Assembly (NCBI GenBank): GCA_030426765.1
Contig: JAUHXV010000007.1
Location: forward strand, 38,658 to 102,657
Direction of reading: 5' to 3'
Origin: Bacteroidia bacterium
Lineage (GTDB): Bacteria; Bacteroidota; Bacteroidia; Chitinophagales; Saprospiraceae
DNA length: 64,000 nucleotides
The first letter of the stretch is position 1; the number at the start of each line of letters is the position of its first letter. The translations under genes and the position numbers were made by a program. The notes under the pieces are model-generated. The model did no database searches and was not told the DNA's origin. It saw nothing but the letters and a program-made list of their open reading frames with translations. This document shows positions 9,979 through 18,552 of the stretch, in pieces.

Positions 9979-10563
9979 TTAATCCACCAGTTGCAACTCG
10001 ATTTCGGGAATCGTATACTCGGCGAGTGCCTCCAGTTGACCTTCGATCCAGGCATCCCATTTCACTTGTTCTTCCCGGTTAATGGAATGGTGGGTCTCCC
10101 GGTCATACTTTATTTGCTCATTGCTGTGGTCCTTTGCCGCTTTTTGGAACAATTGCTTTAACTCCCCTTTAAAGTTGTCGGCACTGAATTGTGCGTCGCC
10201 CACGATTTTCCGAATCCTGCGCGCATAGATCTCCGTGATGTCGAGATGTCCTTTTTCGTGTTTCAGGGCATCTTTTTCATCCTTAAGGTGTGGGTATTTT
10301 GTCCAGGACTCTTCCGGATGAAAACGCGCTGTGATTGTGATCCGCGCATGTACCGGGCTGGTTTGTAAGGTGGTGTAACTGAGGGAGGAAACCGTCACTG
10401 CGCCGGTATTGTGCCCCATTTCATCCAGATGTTTTTTATTGATTTTGCCTTCAAACAATTCCCAGCTGAAATCATCAATATCCGCGTACGCGATGACGAC
10501 AGGTTCCTGTCCGAAAAGGAAATAACCTGTGGTGAGAAATAAGAAACTCAGCAGGACTTTCAT
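9979..10563 (-). CDS. DUF922-type secreted protein with HExxH motif
   Basis: The protein has about 194 residues if it starts at the ATG at 10563. An in-frame upstream ATG at 10578 would add MVNIV before the signal peptide. The N-terminus (MKVLLSFLFLTTGYFLFGQ) is a signal peptide. The mature part contains HEKGHLDI, an HExxH zinc-metalloprotease-like motif. It also has the Trp-rich IDDFSWELFEGK block and a helical C-terminus, matching the DUF922 family of predicted secreted zinc-dependent proteases as I know it. No substrate is known. It lies between tgt and ettA in the same orientation and has no evident link to glycan synthesis. Confidence 0.72.
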   Translation of the reverse strand: MKVLLSFLFLTTGYFLFGQEPVVIAYADIDDFSWELFEGKINKKHLDEMGHNTGAVTVSSLSYTTLQTSPVHARITITARFHPEESWTKYPHLKDEKDALKHEKGHLDITEIYARRIRKIVGDAQFSADNFKGELKQLFQKAAKDHSNEQIKYDRETHHSINREEQVKWDAWIEGQLEALAEYTIPEIELQLVD

Positions 10564-10646
10564 GACAATATTAACCAAGTGTAAATGTGGGATGTTGCAG
10601 AAAGGCAGTCTAAACTTTTGTTAAAAAACCCATTTCAAGAGCATGA

Positions 10647-10670
10647 GTTGTTGGAGCAAACTCCAACAAC
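10647..10670 (-). terminator. Perfect 10-bp hairpin downstream of tgt
   Basis: GTTGTTGGAG and CTCCAACAAC flank a CAAA loop. On the minus strand it lies about 140 bases after the tgt stop and is followed, after some 13 bases, by a T-run (GGGTTTTTTAAC). On the plus strand a run of eight T follows at about the same distance. It could be a bidirectional terminator. The distance to the T-run makes the call moderate. Confidence 0.4.
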
Positions 10671-10730
10671 GGCAATTTCATTTTTTTTAAAATCAGGGAA
10701 CTCAAGGACTCAGAGCTGCAGATTGGCCGA

Positions 10731-10746
10731 TCCCGATGTGTCGGGA
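10731..10746. repeat. Small inverted repeat between tgt and the DUF922 gene
   Basis: TCCCGA and TCGGGA flank a TGTG loop, a perfect 6-bp stem. Two bases further, at 10748-10759, GGAGTTTGCTCC is the exact reverse complement of GGAGCAAACTCC at 10653-10664 in the upstream hairpin, so the region can fold into alternative structures. Confidence 0.45.
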
Positions 10747-10808
10747 CGGAGTTTGCTCCTGCATCTCTGTTTCCATCCATCCCGATATCCTTCTAAAATG
10801 ACAAGTAA

Positions 10809-11966
10809 CTACGCATAGCGCTTAGAAATGACGGGCTGAATGTCCGCTTTCCAGGTAGAAAAGGTTCCATCGAGAATATGTTGTCGAGCCTGCTTAACCA
10901 GTGACAGGTAGAAAGACAAATTCTGCAGTGAAGCGATCATAGCGCCCAGCGCCTCACCTGACACCATCAGATGTCTCAGGTAGGCCAGCGTATGTTTTCT
11001 GCTTGTGTCAGAGGGAGATGCCGGATCAATTACATCAAAACACGATTTCCATTTCAAATTTCGAATATTGATGATGCCGCGAGATGTATACAGCAGTCCG
11101 TGTCGTGCATTGCGGGTAGGGAGTACGCAATCAAACATATCGATCCCCAGTGCAATACACTCCAGAATATTTTCCGGTGTCCCAACGCCCATTAGGTATC
11201 TTGGTTTTTCTTCGGGAAGAATACTACACACCAGGGATGTCATCGCATACAGATCTTCATGAGGCTCGCCAACAGACAACCCACCGATCGCATTGATAGG
11301 CATATCGGTCCGGGCAATGTATTCCGCAGACGTTTTGCGCAAATGCGGGTAGGTACTTCCCTGAACGATAGGCGCTAGAATCTGCGGGAAACCATACATG
11401 CCTTCTGTCTCTTTATGCCTTTGGATGCATCGGTCGAGCCAGCGATGCGTCAGATGCATGGATCGCGTAGCGTACTTCTCCTCACATGGATACGGGGTGC
11501 ATTCATCAAATGCCATAATAATATCCGCACCAATCTCGCGCTGTATATCCATCACGCCTTCCGGCGTAAAATGGTGGATGGATCCATCAATGTGCGAACG
11601 AAACTTCACCCCTTCCTCTTTGATCTTCCGCTGCTGGCTCAGGGAGTATACCTGGTAGCCGCCGCTATCCGTGAGCAAAGGCCGATCCCAGTCGTTAAAC
11701 TTGTGCAGGCCACCGGCTTCCTTCAGCACATCAGTGCCCGGACGGAGGTAAAGATGATATGTATTCCCAAGTATGATCTGAGCATGCACCTGATCTTTTA
11801 ACTCCTGCTGGTGAACTGCCTTTACCGTAGCTGCTGTGCCCACCGGCATAAAAATGGGTGTCTCCACCGTGCCATGAGGCAGATGAAGCGTACCGGCACG
11901 AGCGGACGATCCCGTATCTTTTGCCAGCAAGTCAAAGGAAGGATTGCGCGTCGAAATATCTGTCAA
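10809..11966 (-). CDS. tgt: Queuine/preQ1 tRNA-ribosyltransferase (tRNA-guanine transglycosylase)
   Basis: Tgt exchanges guanine-34 for preQ1 (bacteria) in GUN-anticodon tRNAs. The protein has 385 residues. Recognisable parts are IFMPVGTAATVKAV, ILGNTYHLYLRPG, LTDSGGYQVYSLS with the catalytic-site Asp, GGLSVGEPHEDLY, and FDCVLPTRNARHG with the nucleophile Asp. The C-terminal zinc site is altered: where the E. coli enzyme has CxCxxC then H, this protein has serines (DPASPSDTSRKH), so the three Cys ligands are absent. From memory, many Bacteroidota Tgt proteins also lack these cysteines. The start ATG overlaps the stop of the upstream glycosyltransferase by 4 bases, so the two are probably translationally coupled. 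Confidence 0.95.
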   Translation of the reverse strand: MTDISTRNPSFDLLAKDTGSSARAGTLHLPHGTVETPIFMPVGTAATVKAVHQQELKDQVHAQIILGNTYHLYLRPGTDVLKEAGGLHKFNDWDRPLLTDSGGYQVYSLSQQRKIKEEGVKFRSHIDGSIHHFTPEGVMDIQREIGADIIMAFDECTPYPCEEKYATRSMHLTHRWLDRCIQRHKETEGMYGFPQILAPIVQGSTYPHLRKTSAEYIARTDMPINAIGGLSVGEPHEDLYAMTSLVCSILPEEKPRYLMGVGTPENILECIALGIDMFDCVLPTRNARHGLLYTSRGIINIRNLKWKSCFDVIDPASPSDTSRKHTLAYLRHLMVSGEALGAMIASLQNLSFYLSLVKQARQHILDGTFSTWKADIQPVISKRYA

Positions 11967-13237
11967 GCGAAGGATTTTATTCTTTCAAAAAAGGGTTGCA
12001 TCACAGCTTTCATCGAATAGTCACTCACCAACTTGTCAAAATCCACTGCGATGCGGTTGGCTTTCATTGTCTTCCAGTGATTATATTCCTTTAGAAGAAA
12101 TGCTTTGATTCCTTCTATGTCTTTGTATTGATCCGAAAAAGAATCACCAATGGAAAGTGACTGAAGAAGCGTTTGCAATTCTTCATCATTTTGATTGACC
12201 ACAATGCCGAGTACCGGGATACCCGCTTCAAAATATTCAATCATCTTTCCGGTCAGGACACCTTGCAGTTGATCGGAAGAAATGGTCAACAGTACATTGA
12301 CACAGGATGCACGTTGCAAGTACCGCGTTTCTTCCGGTGTGAGAATGCCCTTGTCTTCAAAAACAGATTCAAAGTAAAATTCTTTGGCCAGTCGCTTCCA
12401 TTGGTGGCCATCTTTTCCCGCGTAGACAATCCTGATATCTTCCTGCTGGAATTGAAGTTCCTGAAACAACTCTCGCACTGCCTGGAATAGCGGTTCGGCA
12501 TTGCGTTTATCCAGAAACATCGACCCCGAATACGTGATGGTAAAATGTGCAGAAGGTACCGGCTCAGGTTTTTTGAGATTATCCGCAACACCATTTCTGA
12601 GTGCCAGGACATGTTCGTTATAGGCCTTAAGTTGGCCGGCGAGACCATCAGAAACCGTTGTCAGTAAATCGGCTCGGCTAAACAGTTTTTTGAAAAGTCT
12701 GTGATGCTTTTTCTCAAAAAAAATATGGCGATAGTGTGGATCAATGATCAGATCTCTGAAGTCCGCTATCCAGTGCACCTGGGGATGCTTCTTCTTCAGC
12801 CAATAGGCCGCGTAGTGATCAGCAAATGGCCGGTAGGAAGAGTATATGTGCGTGATATTGTTTTGTCTGATGGTCCTGCTCCCTCTTCGCAATACTTTCA
12901 GGAAATACATGAGTCCACCTTCTCCGGCGATGATATTGATGGGAAATGTGTTGATCAGGCGAATGAAAAACTGTGCGAATGCTGAATGCTTCCTGTGCTC
13001 AGGCACGGCAGCATCTCTGGTCGATCTACGCAATACAGAACGGTAGTCGAGCGGAGAAATGGTTTCGATGTGTGCCTGATGGTCATCGTGAGCTTGCCTT
13101 GCAGCAGTAAAAATCCTGGTCAGTCCAACCCGATTTTTTAAGTACTCAGCAATGCGAAAATTGCGTTTTGCTGCCGTACCATAGTCCGGTGGATACGCAT
13201 ATAATAAAAAGAGAAACCGGAGGTCATGCATGGACAT
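11963..13237 (-). CDS. Glycosyltransferase family 4 protein
   Basis: A GT-B glycosyltransferase of 424 residues. The N-terminus (FLFLLYAYPPDYGTAAKRN) resembles the UDP-donor GT4 group that includes WbuB-type N-acetylglucosaminyl- and fucosyltransferases. The C-terminal domain has FTITYSGSMFLDKRNAEPLF and GVLTGKMIEYFEAGIPVLGIV, where the E-rich nucleotide-binding helix is seen. An internal ATG two codons later (13231) could be the start and would reduce the overlap with the preceding gene to 8 bases. It overlaps tgt at its 3' end. It is part of the glycan assembly set; donor and acceptor are not known. Confidence 0.9.
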   Translation of the reverse strand: MSMHDLRFLFLLYAYPPDYGTAAKRNFRIAEYLKNRVGLTRIFTAARQAHDDHQAHIETISPLDYRSVLRRSTRDAAVPEHRKHSAFAQFFIRLINTFPINIIAGEGGLMYFLKVLRRGSRTIRQNNITHIYSSYRPFADHYAAYWLKKKHPQVHWIADFRDLIIDPHYRHIFFEKKHHRLFKKLFSRADLLTTVSDGLAGQLKAYNEHVLALRNGVADNLKKPEPVPSAHFTITYSGSMFLDKRNAEPLFQAVRELFQELQFQQEDIRIVYAGKDGHQWKRLAKEFYFESVFEDKGILTPEETRYLQRASCVNVLLTISSDQLQGVLTGKMIEYFEAGIPVLGIVVNQNDEELQTLLQSLSIGDSFSDQYKDIEGIKAFLLKEYNHWKTMKANRIAVDFDKLVSDYSMKAVMQPFFERIKSFA

Positions 13238-14354
13238 CCTTCAGTATTTCATACAACCTGTTGCCGATGATCCTTTCATCAAAATCACTCAGGACCTTTT
13301 CTCTTCCCGCTTGGCCCATTTTCTCTTTTGACTGTTCATCCAACTGAATAAATCGAATCATCGCGCCTGCCAGTGCATCGGCATTTTTTACCGGTACAAG
13401 ATATCCGTTGACCAGGTCATCGACTGTCTCGCGACATCCTGCTGTATTCGTGGTGATCACCGGCCTTGCCATGGCCATAGCTTCCATGATCACTCTCGGC
13501 ATCCCTTCTCGATAAGACGGCAGGACTACACAATCACTCTGTTCAATAAACCGCTTAATATTTTCCGTAGCTCCATGATAGTGAATATGCGGATCGCGTA
13601 TCCATCGCATCAGGTCGTCATGGCGAATGGAAGAAGGGTTTTCTTTGTCGATCTCCCCGATCAGCCAGAACTGCACATTCGGGTGATGTTGCTTTACTTT
13701 TTGAGCTGCTTCGATAAATTCGCGTACACCTTTGTCATACAGCAGGCGACCAATAAACGCAAATGTGATCCAATCTGAAGTCTGGTGAACGCCATTGGGA
13801 CTGAAAAACTGCGTGTCTACACCGCACCCTTTGATGGCCAGACTCTTCTCACCGGCCACCAGATGTTCTTTCTCGAAAAGAAACTGGTCGTCCTCATTTT
13901 CAAAAATGACTTTCTTGTGAAAACGCAGGGTGAATCTATAGAGCAGTCTGGTGACGACATTGATCCAACCTTCGTGCATAAGAGAATATCCTAACCCGGT
14001 AATCACGGCAACGGATTTAATCCCCAGTATGCGAGCCGCCAGTCCACCATAGATATTTGGTTTGACCGTATAGTGCAATATCAAATCCGGAGACTGCTTT
14101 TTGTATAAACGAACCAACTCAAATAAAAGTCGGAGATCGCGAATCGGATTGACACTGTCCCGATGCAAATGCCGGATGGGAATATGATTGACCTCCGGAA
14201 TCGATTCAGTATACGAAATGAATTTATCGACCGGCGCCATGACCGTGACACTATTCCCCTCACTGATCAGCTTGCGAATGATATTCAGTCTGAAATTGAA
14301 AATATTCCAGGTGGTATTCGCAACGATGACAATATGCTTTGCTTTTAATTCGAT
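13224..14354 (-). CDS. Glycosyltransferase family 4 protein, apparent ATC start
   Basis: A GT4 enzyme related to the PglA/CapM group of N-acetylgalactosaminyl-type transferases. The first in-frame ATG (14240) would remove the first Rossmann strand. The conserved N-terminus KHIVIVANTTWNIFNFRLN is encoded upstream in the same frame up to about 14333, and the frame is open back to the TAA at 14396. No ATG, GTG or TTG occurs in that stretch. ATC at 14354 gives a 376-residue protein starting MELKAKHIVIV, the usual family length. Other motifs are HYTVKPNIYGGLAARILG, VITGLGYSL and the donor-binding EGMPRVIMEAMAMARPVITT. The coordinates use the ATC; this choice is inference. The gene follows manC by 28 bases. 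Confidence 0.85.
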   Translation of the reverse strand: MELKAKHIVIVANTTWNIFNFRLNIIRKLISEGNSVTVMAPVDKFISYTESIPEVNHIPIRHLHRDSVNPIRDLRLLFELVRLYKKQSPDLILHYTVKPNIYGGLAARILGIKSVAVITGLGYSLMHEGWINVVTRLLYRFTLRFHKKVIFENEDDQFLFEKEHLVAGEKSLAIKGCGVDTQFFSPNGVHQTSDWITFAFIGRLLYDKGVREFIEAAQKVKQHHPNVQFWLIGEIDKENPSSIRHDDLMRWIRDPHIHYHGATENIKRFIEQSDCVVLPSYREGMPRVIMEAMAMARPVITTNTAGCRETVDDLVNGYLVPVKNADALAGAMIRFIQLDEQSKEKMGQAGREKVLSDFDERIIGNRLYEILKDVHA

Positions 14355-14382
14355 TGTAAATTCTTTTTCTGTTCTGTGTAGT

Positions 14383-15462
14383 TTACAGATACTTTATAAA
14401 ACCATTTTCTTTAAGGTCTTCCTTCAGGGCTTTGATCGCTTGTTCGTCATGCATCGGATAAATCATCAGACAATCATCCGTATCGACGATAATATGGTTT
14501 TCCAATCCTTTCACAACGATGAGTTTCTCCTTCTTTGAAAAAACAAGATTGTGGTTCGCCCCATCCATAAAAACTGTGCCCGAAAGCACAACATTGCCTG
14601 AATCATCTTTATCCAGATAATCATACAGCGAACTCCAGGTGCCCAGGTCCGACCAGTCAATATCGCATGGAATGGTATATACGTTGGTGGCGCGTTCAAG
14701 CACCGCATAGTCGATGGATATCTTTTCTGTCTTCGGATAGGTGTCTGCCACAAAATCCCGTTCCTTCGGGGTATTGAACAACGGCAGGCCCGGTACTAAA
14801 AGATCACTCACCGAGGGTGCATGCACCCTCAGATTTTCAAGAATGACCGGTAGCTTCCAGATAAAAATACCTGCATTCCACACAAAAGATCCTGATTGCA
14901 AATATTGCTCAGCCGTTTGCCTGTCCGGTTTCTCTCTGAATGATTTGACATGCGCCACTTCCTGCTGATCCTCCTGATCAAATTCGATGTATCCATATCC
15001 GGTATCGGGACGCGTAGGTGTGATCCCAAGTGTGACGAGACTATCTTTTTCTTCTGCGTGTTGTACAGCGAGTTGGATCACGCGTTTGAACTCATCTTCC
15101 CGGTGGATCATGTGGTCAGCAGGTGCCACAATACAAACGGCTTCCGGATTTATCTTGCTTAGTTTTATGGAGGCTAATGCAATTGCCGGTGCGGTATTGT
15201 TTCTCGATGGCTCGCCAATGATCTGCTCTGTTGACAACTCAGGAACCACCTCCTGTACCAAAGAAGTATAATCCTGATGTGTAATAATATATATATGATT
15301 CTTCGGAACAATACCCAGAAACCGGTCAACAGTCTCCCGGAGCAGGCTTTTCCCCGACCCGGTGATGTCGAGAAACTGCTTGGGCAAATGCTCCCGGCTG
15401 GCCGGCCAGAATCTCGAGCCAACGCCACCCGCCATGATTAATACATAGGGTGTATGTTTCAT
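14383..15462 (-). CDS. manC: Mannose-1-phosphate guanylyltransferase (monofunctional)
   Basis: Makes GDP-mannose from mannose-1-phosphate and GTP. It has 359 residues, containing the nucleotidyltransferase domain only and no C-terminal phosphomannose isomerase domain. Visible motifs are LIMAGGVGSRFWPASRE near the N-terminus with LPKQFLDI, the EPSRNNTAPAI block, the APADHMI metal-binding block and the FVWNAGIFIWK block. GDP-mannose made here can be converted to GDP-L-fucose by gmd and fcl about 3-5 kb upstream on the same strand. No phosphomannomutase gene (manB) is in the window, so that step must be encoded elsewhere. Confidence 0.95.
   Translation of the reverse strand: MKHTPYVLIMAGGVGSRFWPASREHLPKQFLDITGSGKSLLRETVDRFLGIVPKNHIYIITHQDYTSLVQEVVPELSTEQIIGEPSRNNTAPAIALASIKLSKINPEAVCIVAPADHMIHREDEFKRVIQLAVQHAEEKDSLVTLGITPTRPDTGYGYIEFDQEDQQEVAHVKSFREKPDRQTAEQYLQSGSFVWNAGIFIWKLPVILENLRVHAPSVSDLLVPGLPLFNTPKERDFVADTYPKTEKISIDYAVLERATNVYTIPCDIDWSDLGTWSSLYDYLDKDDSGNVVLSGTVFMDGANHNLVFSKKEKLIVVKGLENHIIVDTDDCLMIYPMHDEQAIKALKEDLKENGFIKYL
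14813..14830. repeat. Perfect 18-bp palindrome inside manC
   Basis: GAGGGTGCATGCACCCTC is fully self-complementary with no loop. It lies in the coding region of manC (residues around RVHAPS). It could be coincidental or a protein-binding/cruciform site. Confidence 0.6.
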
Positions 15463-15530
15463 AAATTGCGTTTCAGATGAATGTACATGTACTAAAGGAA
15501 GTCACAGGTGCAGTCGAAGACAATTGCTGA

Positions 15531-16622
15531 TCACTTATCCATTTTCACCAATGCGTCCACAATTCGCTCAGCGGTCTTTCCGTCCCAGTATGGAATAGTC
15601 TGTGCGTTCTTCCACTTCCCCTGGATCATTTTTTCGATAAAACCTTCGAGGGCTTCAACGTCTTTTATCAGTTCATTGGTACCCAGATGGATCGTTTCCG
15701 GTCTTTCTGTGCTGTCTCGCAACGTGATGCAGGGAATGTTGAGTATAGAGGTTTCTTCTGTCAGCCCACCCGAATCGGTGATCACACCAGAAGCGTGTTT
15801 GACGGTATACATAAACTCCAGATAGGGCATGGGTGTTGTGATGATAAAATTTTCGTACGATCTGCCGGTTGATTCAAACACTTTTCGCGTGCGCGGATGC
15901 ATCGGAAAGACAACTTTATATTCGCCAATGGATTGGTGAATGGTATCCAAAAGGCTAACCAGTTTTTCCGGTTCATCGACATTGGACGGGCGGTGCAGGG
16001 TGAGCACAATATATTTTTCCTGCCCGACCTGCTCACTGAAAAAATCAGGTTTACGCAGCTTTGACAAATGACTCAGCAAGGAATCAATCATCGTATTGCC
16101 TACATAAATTATCTTATCCGCTCCATGGCCCGTGGCACGAAGATTCTTATTGGCTTCCTCTGAAGTCGTAAAGAAGTAGTCCGTGATACTATCCGTCACC
16201 ATTCGGTTGATTTCCTCCGGCATCTTTAGGTCTCCCGAACGAATACCTCCCTCGACATGGGCGACGAGGATATGCGCTTTTTTCGCCACAATTGCACAAG
16301 CCATAGTTGAGGTTACGTCTCCAACCACAATACACAGATCAGGTTTCCATTGCTTCAGGGCGTCTTCGTACCCTATCATGATCTGTGCTGTCTGTTGTGC
16401 TTGTGTACCTGATCCTGCCCCGAGATTGATATCCGGTTCCGGAATATCCAGCTGTTCAAAAAAGCTTTCACTCATATTCCGATCATAATGCTGTCCGGTA
16501 TGGATCAGCCGATAGGAAAATGCGTTTTCAGGATGCTCCTCATTATATATTTTCAGCTGCCGTATAATCGGCCCGATCTTCATAAAGTTGGGACGCGCTC
16601 CGGCGATAATGTCAATTTTCAT
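15531..16622 (-). CDS. wecB: UDP-N-acetylglucosamine 2-epimerase (non-hydrolysing)
   Basis: Interconverts UDP-GlcNAc and UDP-ManNAc. The 363 residues match the family. Seen are GARPNFMKIGPIIRQL, the TGQHYDRNMS block, GDVTSTMACA, VAHVEGGIRSGD, and ITDSGGLTEETSILNIPCIT with RDSTERPETI, which carry the conserved catalytic Asp, Glu and His positions. The ATG at 16622 immediately precedes the first beta strand. UDP-ManNAc may be used directly or oxidised. The dehydrogenase gene at 35990 looks more like the UDP-GlcNAc/GalNAc type, so the final use of the ManNAc is open. It follows the asparagine-synthase-like gene by 18 bases. Confidence 0.95.
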   Translation of the reverse strand: MKIDIIAGARPNFMKIGPIIRQLKIYNEEHPENAFSYRLIHTGQHYDRNMSESFFEQLDIPEPDINLGAGSGTQAQQTAQIMIGYEDALKQWKPDLCIVVGDVTSTMACAIVAKKAHILVAHVEGGIRSGDLKMPEEINRMVTDSITDYFFTTSEEANKNLRATGHGADKIIYVGNTMIDSLLSHLSKLRKPDFFSEQVGQEKYIVLTLHRPSNVDEPEKLVSLLDTIHQSIGEYKVVFPMHPRTRKVFESTGRSYENFIITTPMPYLEFMYTVKHASGVITDSGGLTEETSILNIPCITLRDSTERPETIHLGTNELIKDVEALEGFIEKMIQGKWKNAQTIPYWDGKTAERIVDALVKMDK

Positions 16623-16640
16623 TGTCAGCGTACTTTGTTT

Positions 16641-18494
16641 TTAAAGGTCGTTCCTGTGGATCCAGTCAGATAGGACTGTCATATTCCAAATCTGAGGCCA
16701 GGGAACATGCTTACTTCCCGATTTAAACTGCTCCCATATACGCAGGACCTCAGATTCATTAAATTCTTTTCGGGTCGCAAGTGCGTTGATTTTTTCATTG
16801 ACCATATCTGCTAACTCCATCCTCAGCCATTTTTTAAAGGGTAGCGTGAATCCCATTTTTTTTCTTTGGCTTATTTCTTTTGGAATTTGGGATGAAAAAG
16901 ATTCTGTCAATAATCTTTTAGGGGTATCCGGGTATTTCAGCGCATCCGGCAAAGAAAGTGTATAGCTAAAAAGTCGGTAATCAAAAAACGGGACTCTTAC
17001 TTCCAATCCATGACGCATAGAGAATTGATCTGTATCCCGCAGTAAAACATCACGTGTATAGGTCTCCATCTCACCCAGAGTCGCCTGACTGAAATATTCT
17101 GCCCACGGAAGTGCTTCCCCAATCTTCTCCAGTTTTCGCTCTAGATGATCCTTCTTTCCGGGATTTCTAAGTATACGCTGGGTTTGCTCATCAGTATAAA
17201 CTTGCCTTAATATTGGATACAAAGTGGATAGATGGGCTTTGTCAATGGATAGCATTTGAGCCAACTTATCGTATCGCTGATTCGTGCCAAAAGTTTTCAG
17301 CATTTGGATAAAAGGATACCTCACCCCTTTTGGTAAATTGAACATCCACCTGCTGTCCATCATGCGCTTATAGATCATGAATTTGTTATAGCCGGCAAAA
17401 ATTTCATCACCACCAAGCCCGGACATGGCCACCTTAATTCCGGCATTCCGAGTGTGTTTGGCCACCAGATAAGAATTTGGGCCATCGCCACTTGGCACAT
17501 CCATAGCAGAAAAAATTTCCTCAACACTTTCAAGAAAATCACTTTGCCGAATTACAATATTATGATGATGGGTCCGGTATTTTGAGGCTATCTGCTGAGC
17601 AAATGCAGATTCGTCAAATTCACTTTCTTCAAAACTTACCGTAAACGTATTGATGGGCTCATCCGATAATTCAGCCATACATGCGACCACAAGACTGGAA
17701 TCAATTCCACCAGATAAAAAAGCACCAACAGGTACATCAGACACCATTCGCAATCTGACTGAATCCATAAAAAGTTCCCTGATCTTCTTTTTTGCCGTAT
17801 CCAGCTCGTCTTTGGATGGCTTGGTATGACTATAATCCCAATACGGAAAACACTCTAATTTTTTATTTTTAAATATCCCGATGTGCCCTGATGAAATCCT
17901 GAACATGTCTTGCACCAGCGTTTGTTCGCCCAGCGTGGTCTGGTACATTAGAAAGGTAGACAGATTGTCTTCGTCTAATTTTCCTGAGAGGAGTCCTGAC
18001 GCGAGCAAACTGCGTACTTCTGAGCTAAACATAAAATGATGGTCCGTCTGGATATAGTATAGCGGTTTTTTTCCCATACGATCTCTGGCCAGGAAAAGAC
18101 TCTCTTCTGCTTTATCCCAAATAGCGATGGCAAACATCCCATTAAAACGATCGACACATTTTGTGCCCCAGGTAATAAATGAAGCCAGGATCACTTCAGA
18201 ATCAGATTCGGAAGTAAACGAATATCCATCGAGCTGATTCCTGATCTCTTTGAAATTGTAGATCTCCCCATTATACACAAGCAGATATCGCTCATGAGTA
18301 TCCGTCATAGGTTGATTGGCGGCATCACTAAGGTCGATGATAGACAATCTTCTGTGTCCAAAGGCCACTTTTTCATCGACATATATTCCTTGAGCGTCCG
18401 GACCTCGATGGCTCATCTGGTCTGTCATGGACCGAATCGCCTGCTCATGTTTGGCACGATGATGCAAATTGATAATGCCTGCTATACCACACAT
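16641..18494 (-). CDS. asnB: Asparagine synthase-like glutamine amidotransferase
   Basis: A 617-residue two-domain enzyme. The N-terminal class II glutaminase starts MCGIAGIIN, with Cys2 as nucleophile, followed by SHRGPDAQG and HRRLSIIDLS. The C-terminal synthetase has the PP-loop FLSGGIDSSLV and GLGGDEIFAGY. The family makes asparagine, but members in polysaccharide loci (for example WbpS of Pseudomonas aeruginosa O6, about the same length) amidate uronic acids. Because a UDP-HexNAc 6-dehydrogenase of the WbpO/TviB type is in this locus, amidation of a HexNAc uronate is the favoured role; this is inference. It lies between wecB and fcl on the same strand. Confidence 0.93.
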   Translation of the reverse strand: MCGIAGIINLHHRAKHEQAIRSMTDQMSHRGPDAQGIYVDEKVAFGHRRLSIIDLSDAANQPMTDTHERYLLVYNGEIYNFKEIRNQLDGYSFTSESDSEVILASFITWGTKCVDRFNGMFAIAIWDKAEESLFLARDRMGKKPLYYIQTDHHFMFSSEVRSLLASGLLSGKLDEDNLSTFLMYQTTLGEQTLVQDMFRISSGHIGIFKNKKLECFPYWDYSHTKPSKDELDTAKKKIRELFMDSVRLRMVSDVPVGAFLSGGIDSSLVVACMAELSDEPINTFTVSFEESEFDESAFAQQIASKYRTHHHNIVIRQSDFLESVEEIFSAMDVPSGDGPNSYLVAKHTRNAGIKVAMSGLGGDEIFAGYNKFMIYKRMMDSRWMFNLPKGVRYPFIQMLKTFGTNQRYDKLAQMLSIDKAHLSTLYPILRQVYTDEQTQRILRNPGKKDHLERKLEKIGEALPWAEYFSQATLGEMETYTRDVLLRDTDQFSMRHGLEVRVPFFDYRLFSYTLSLPDALKYPDTPKRLLTESFSSQIPKEISQRKKMGFTLPFKKWLRMELADMVNEKINALATRKEFNESEVLRIWEQFKSGSKHVPWPQIWNMTVLSDWIHRNDL

Positions 18495-18552
18495 CTCCTG
18501 AAAAAATATAACTGCTTCATTGGATTAATATCTGTGTTCACCCGTTTTACGA

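Noticed and set aside
14081..14263. Antisense or out-of-frame ORFs over the start of the GT4 gene
   Set aside because: They overlap the clear GT4 reading frame and encode no recognisable motif.
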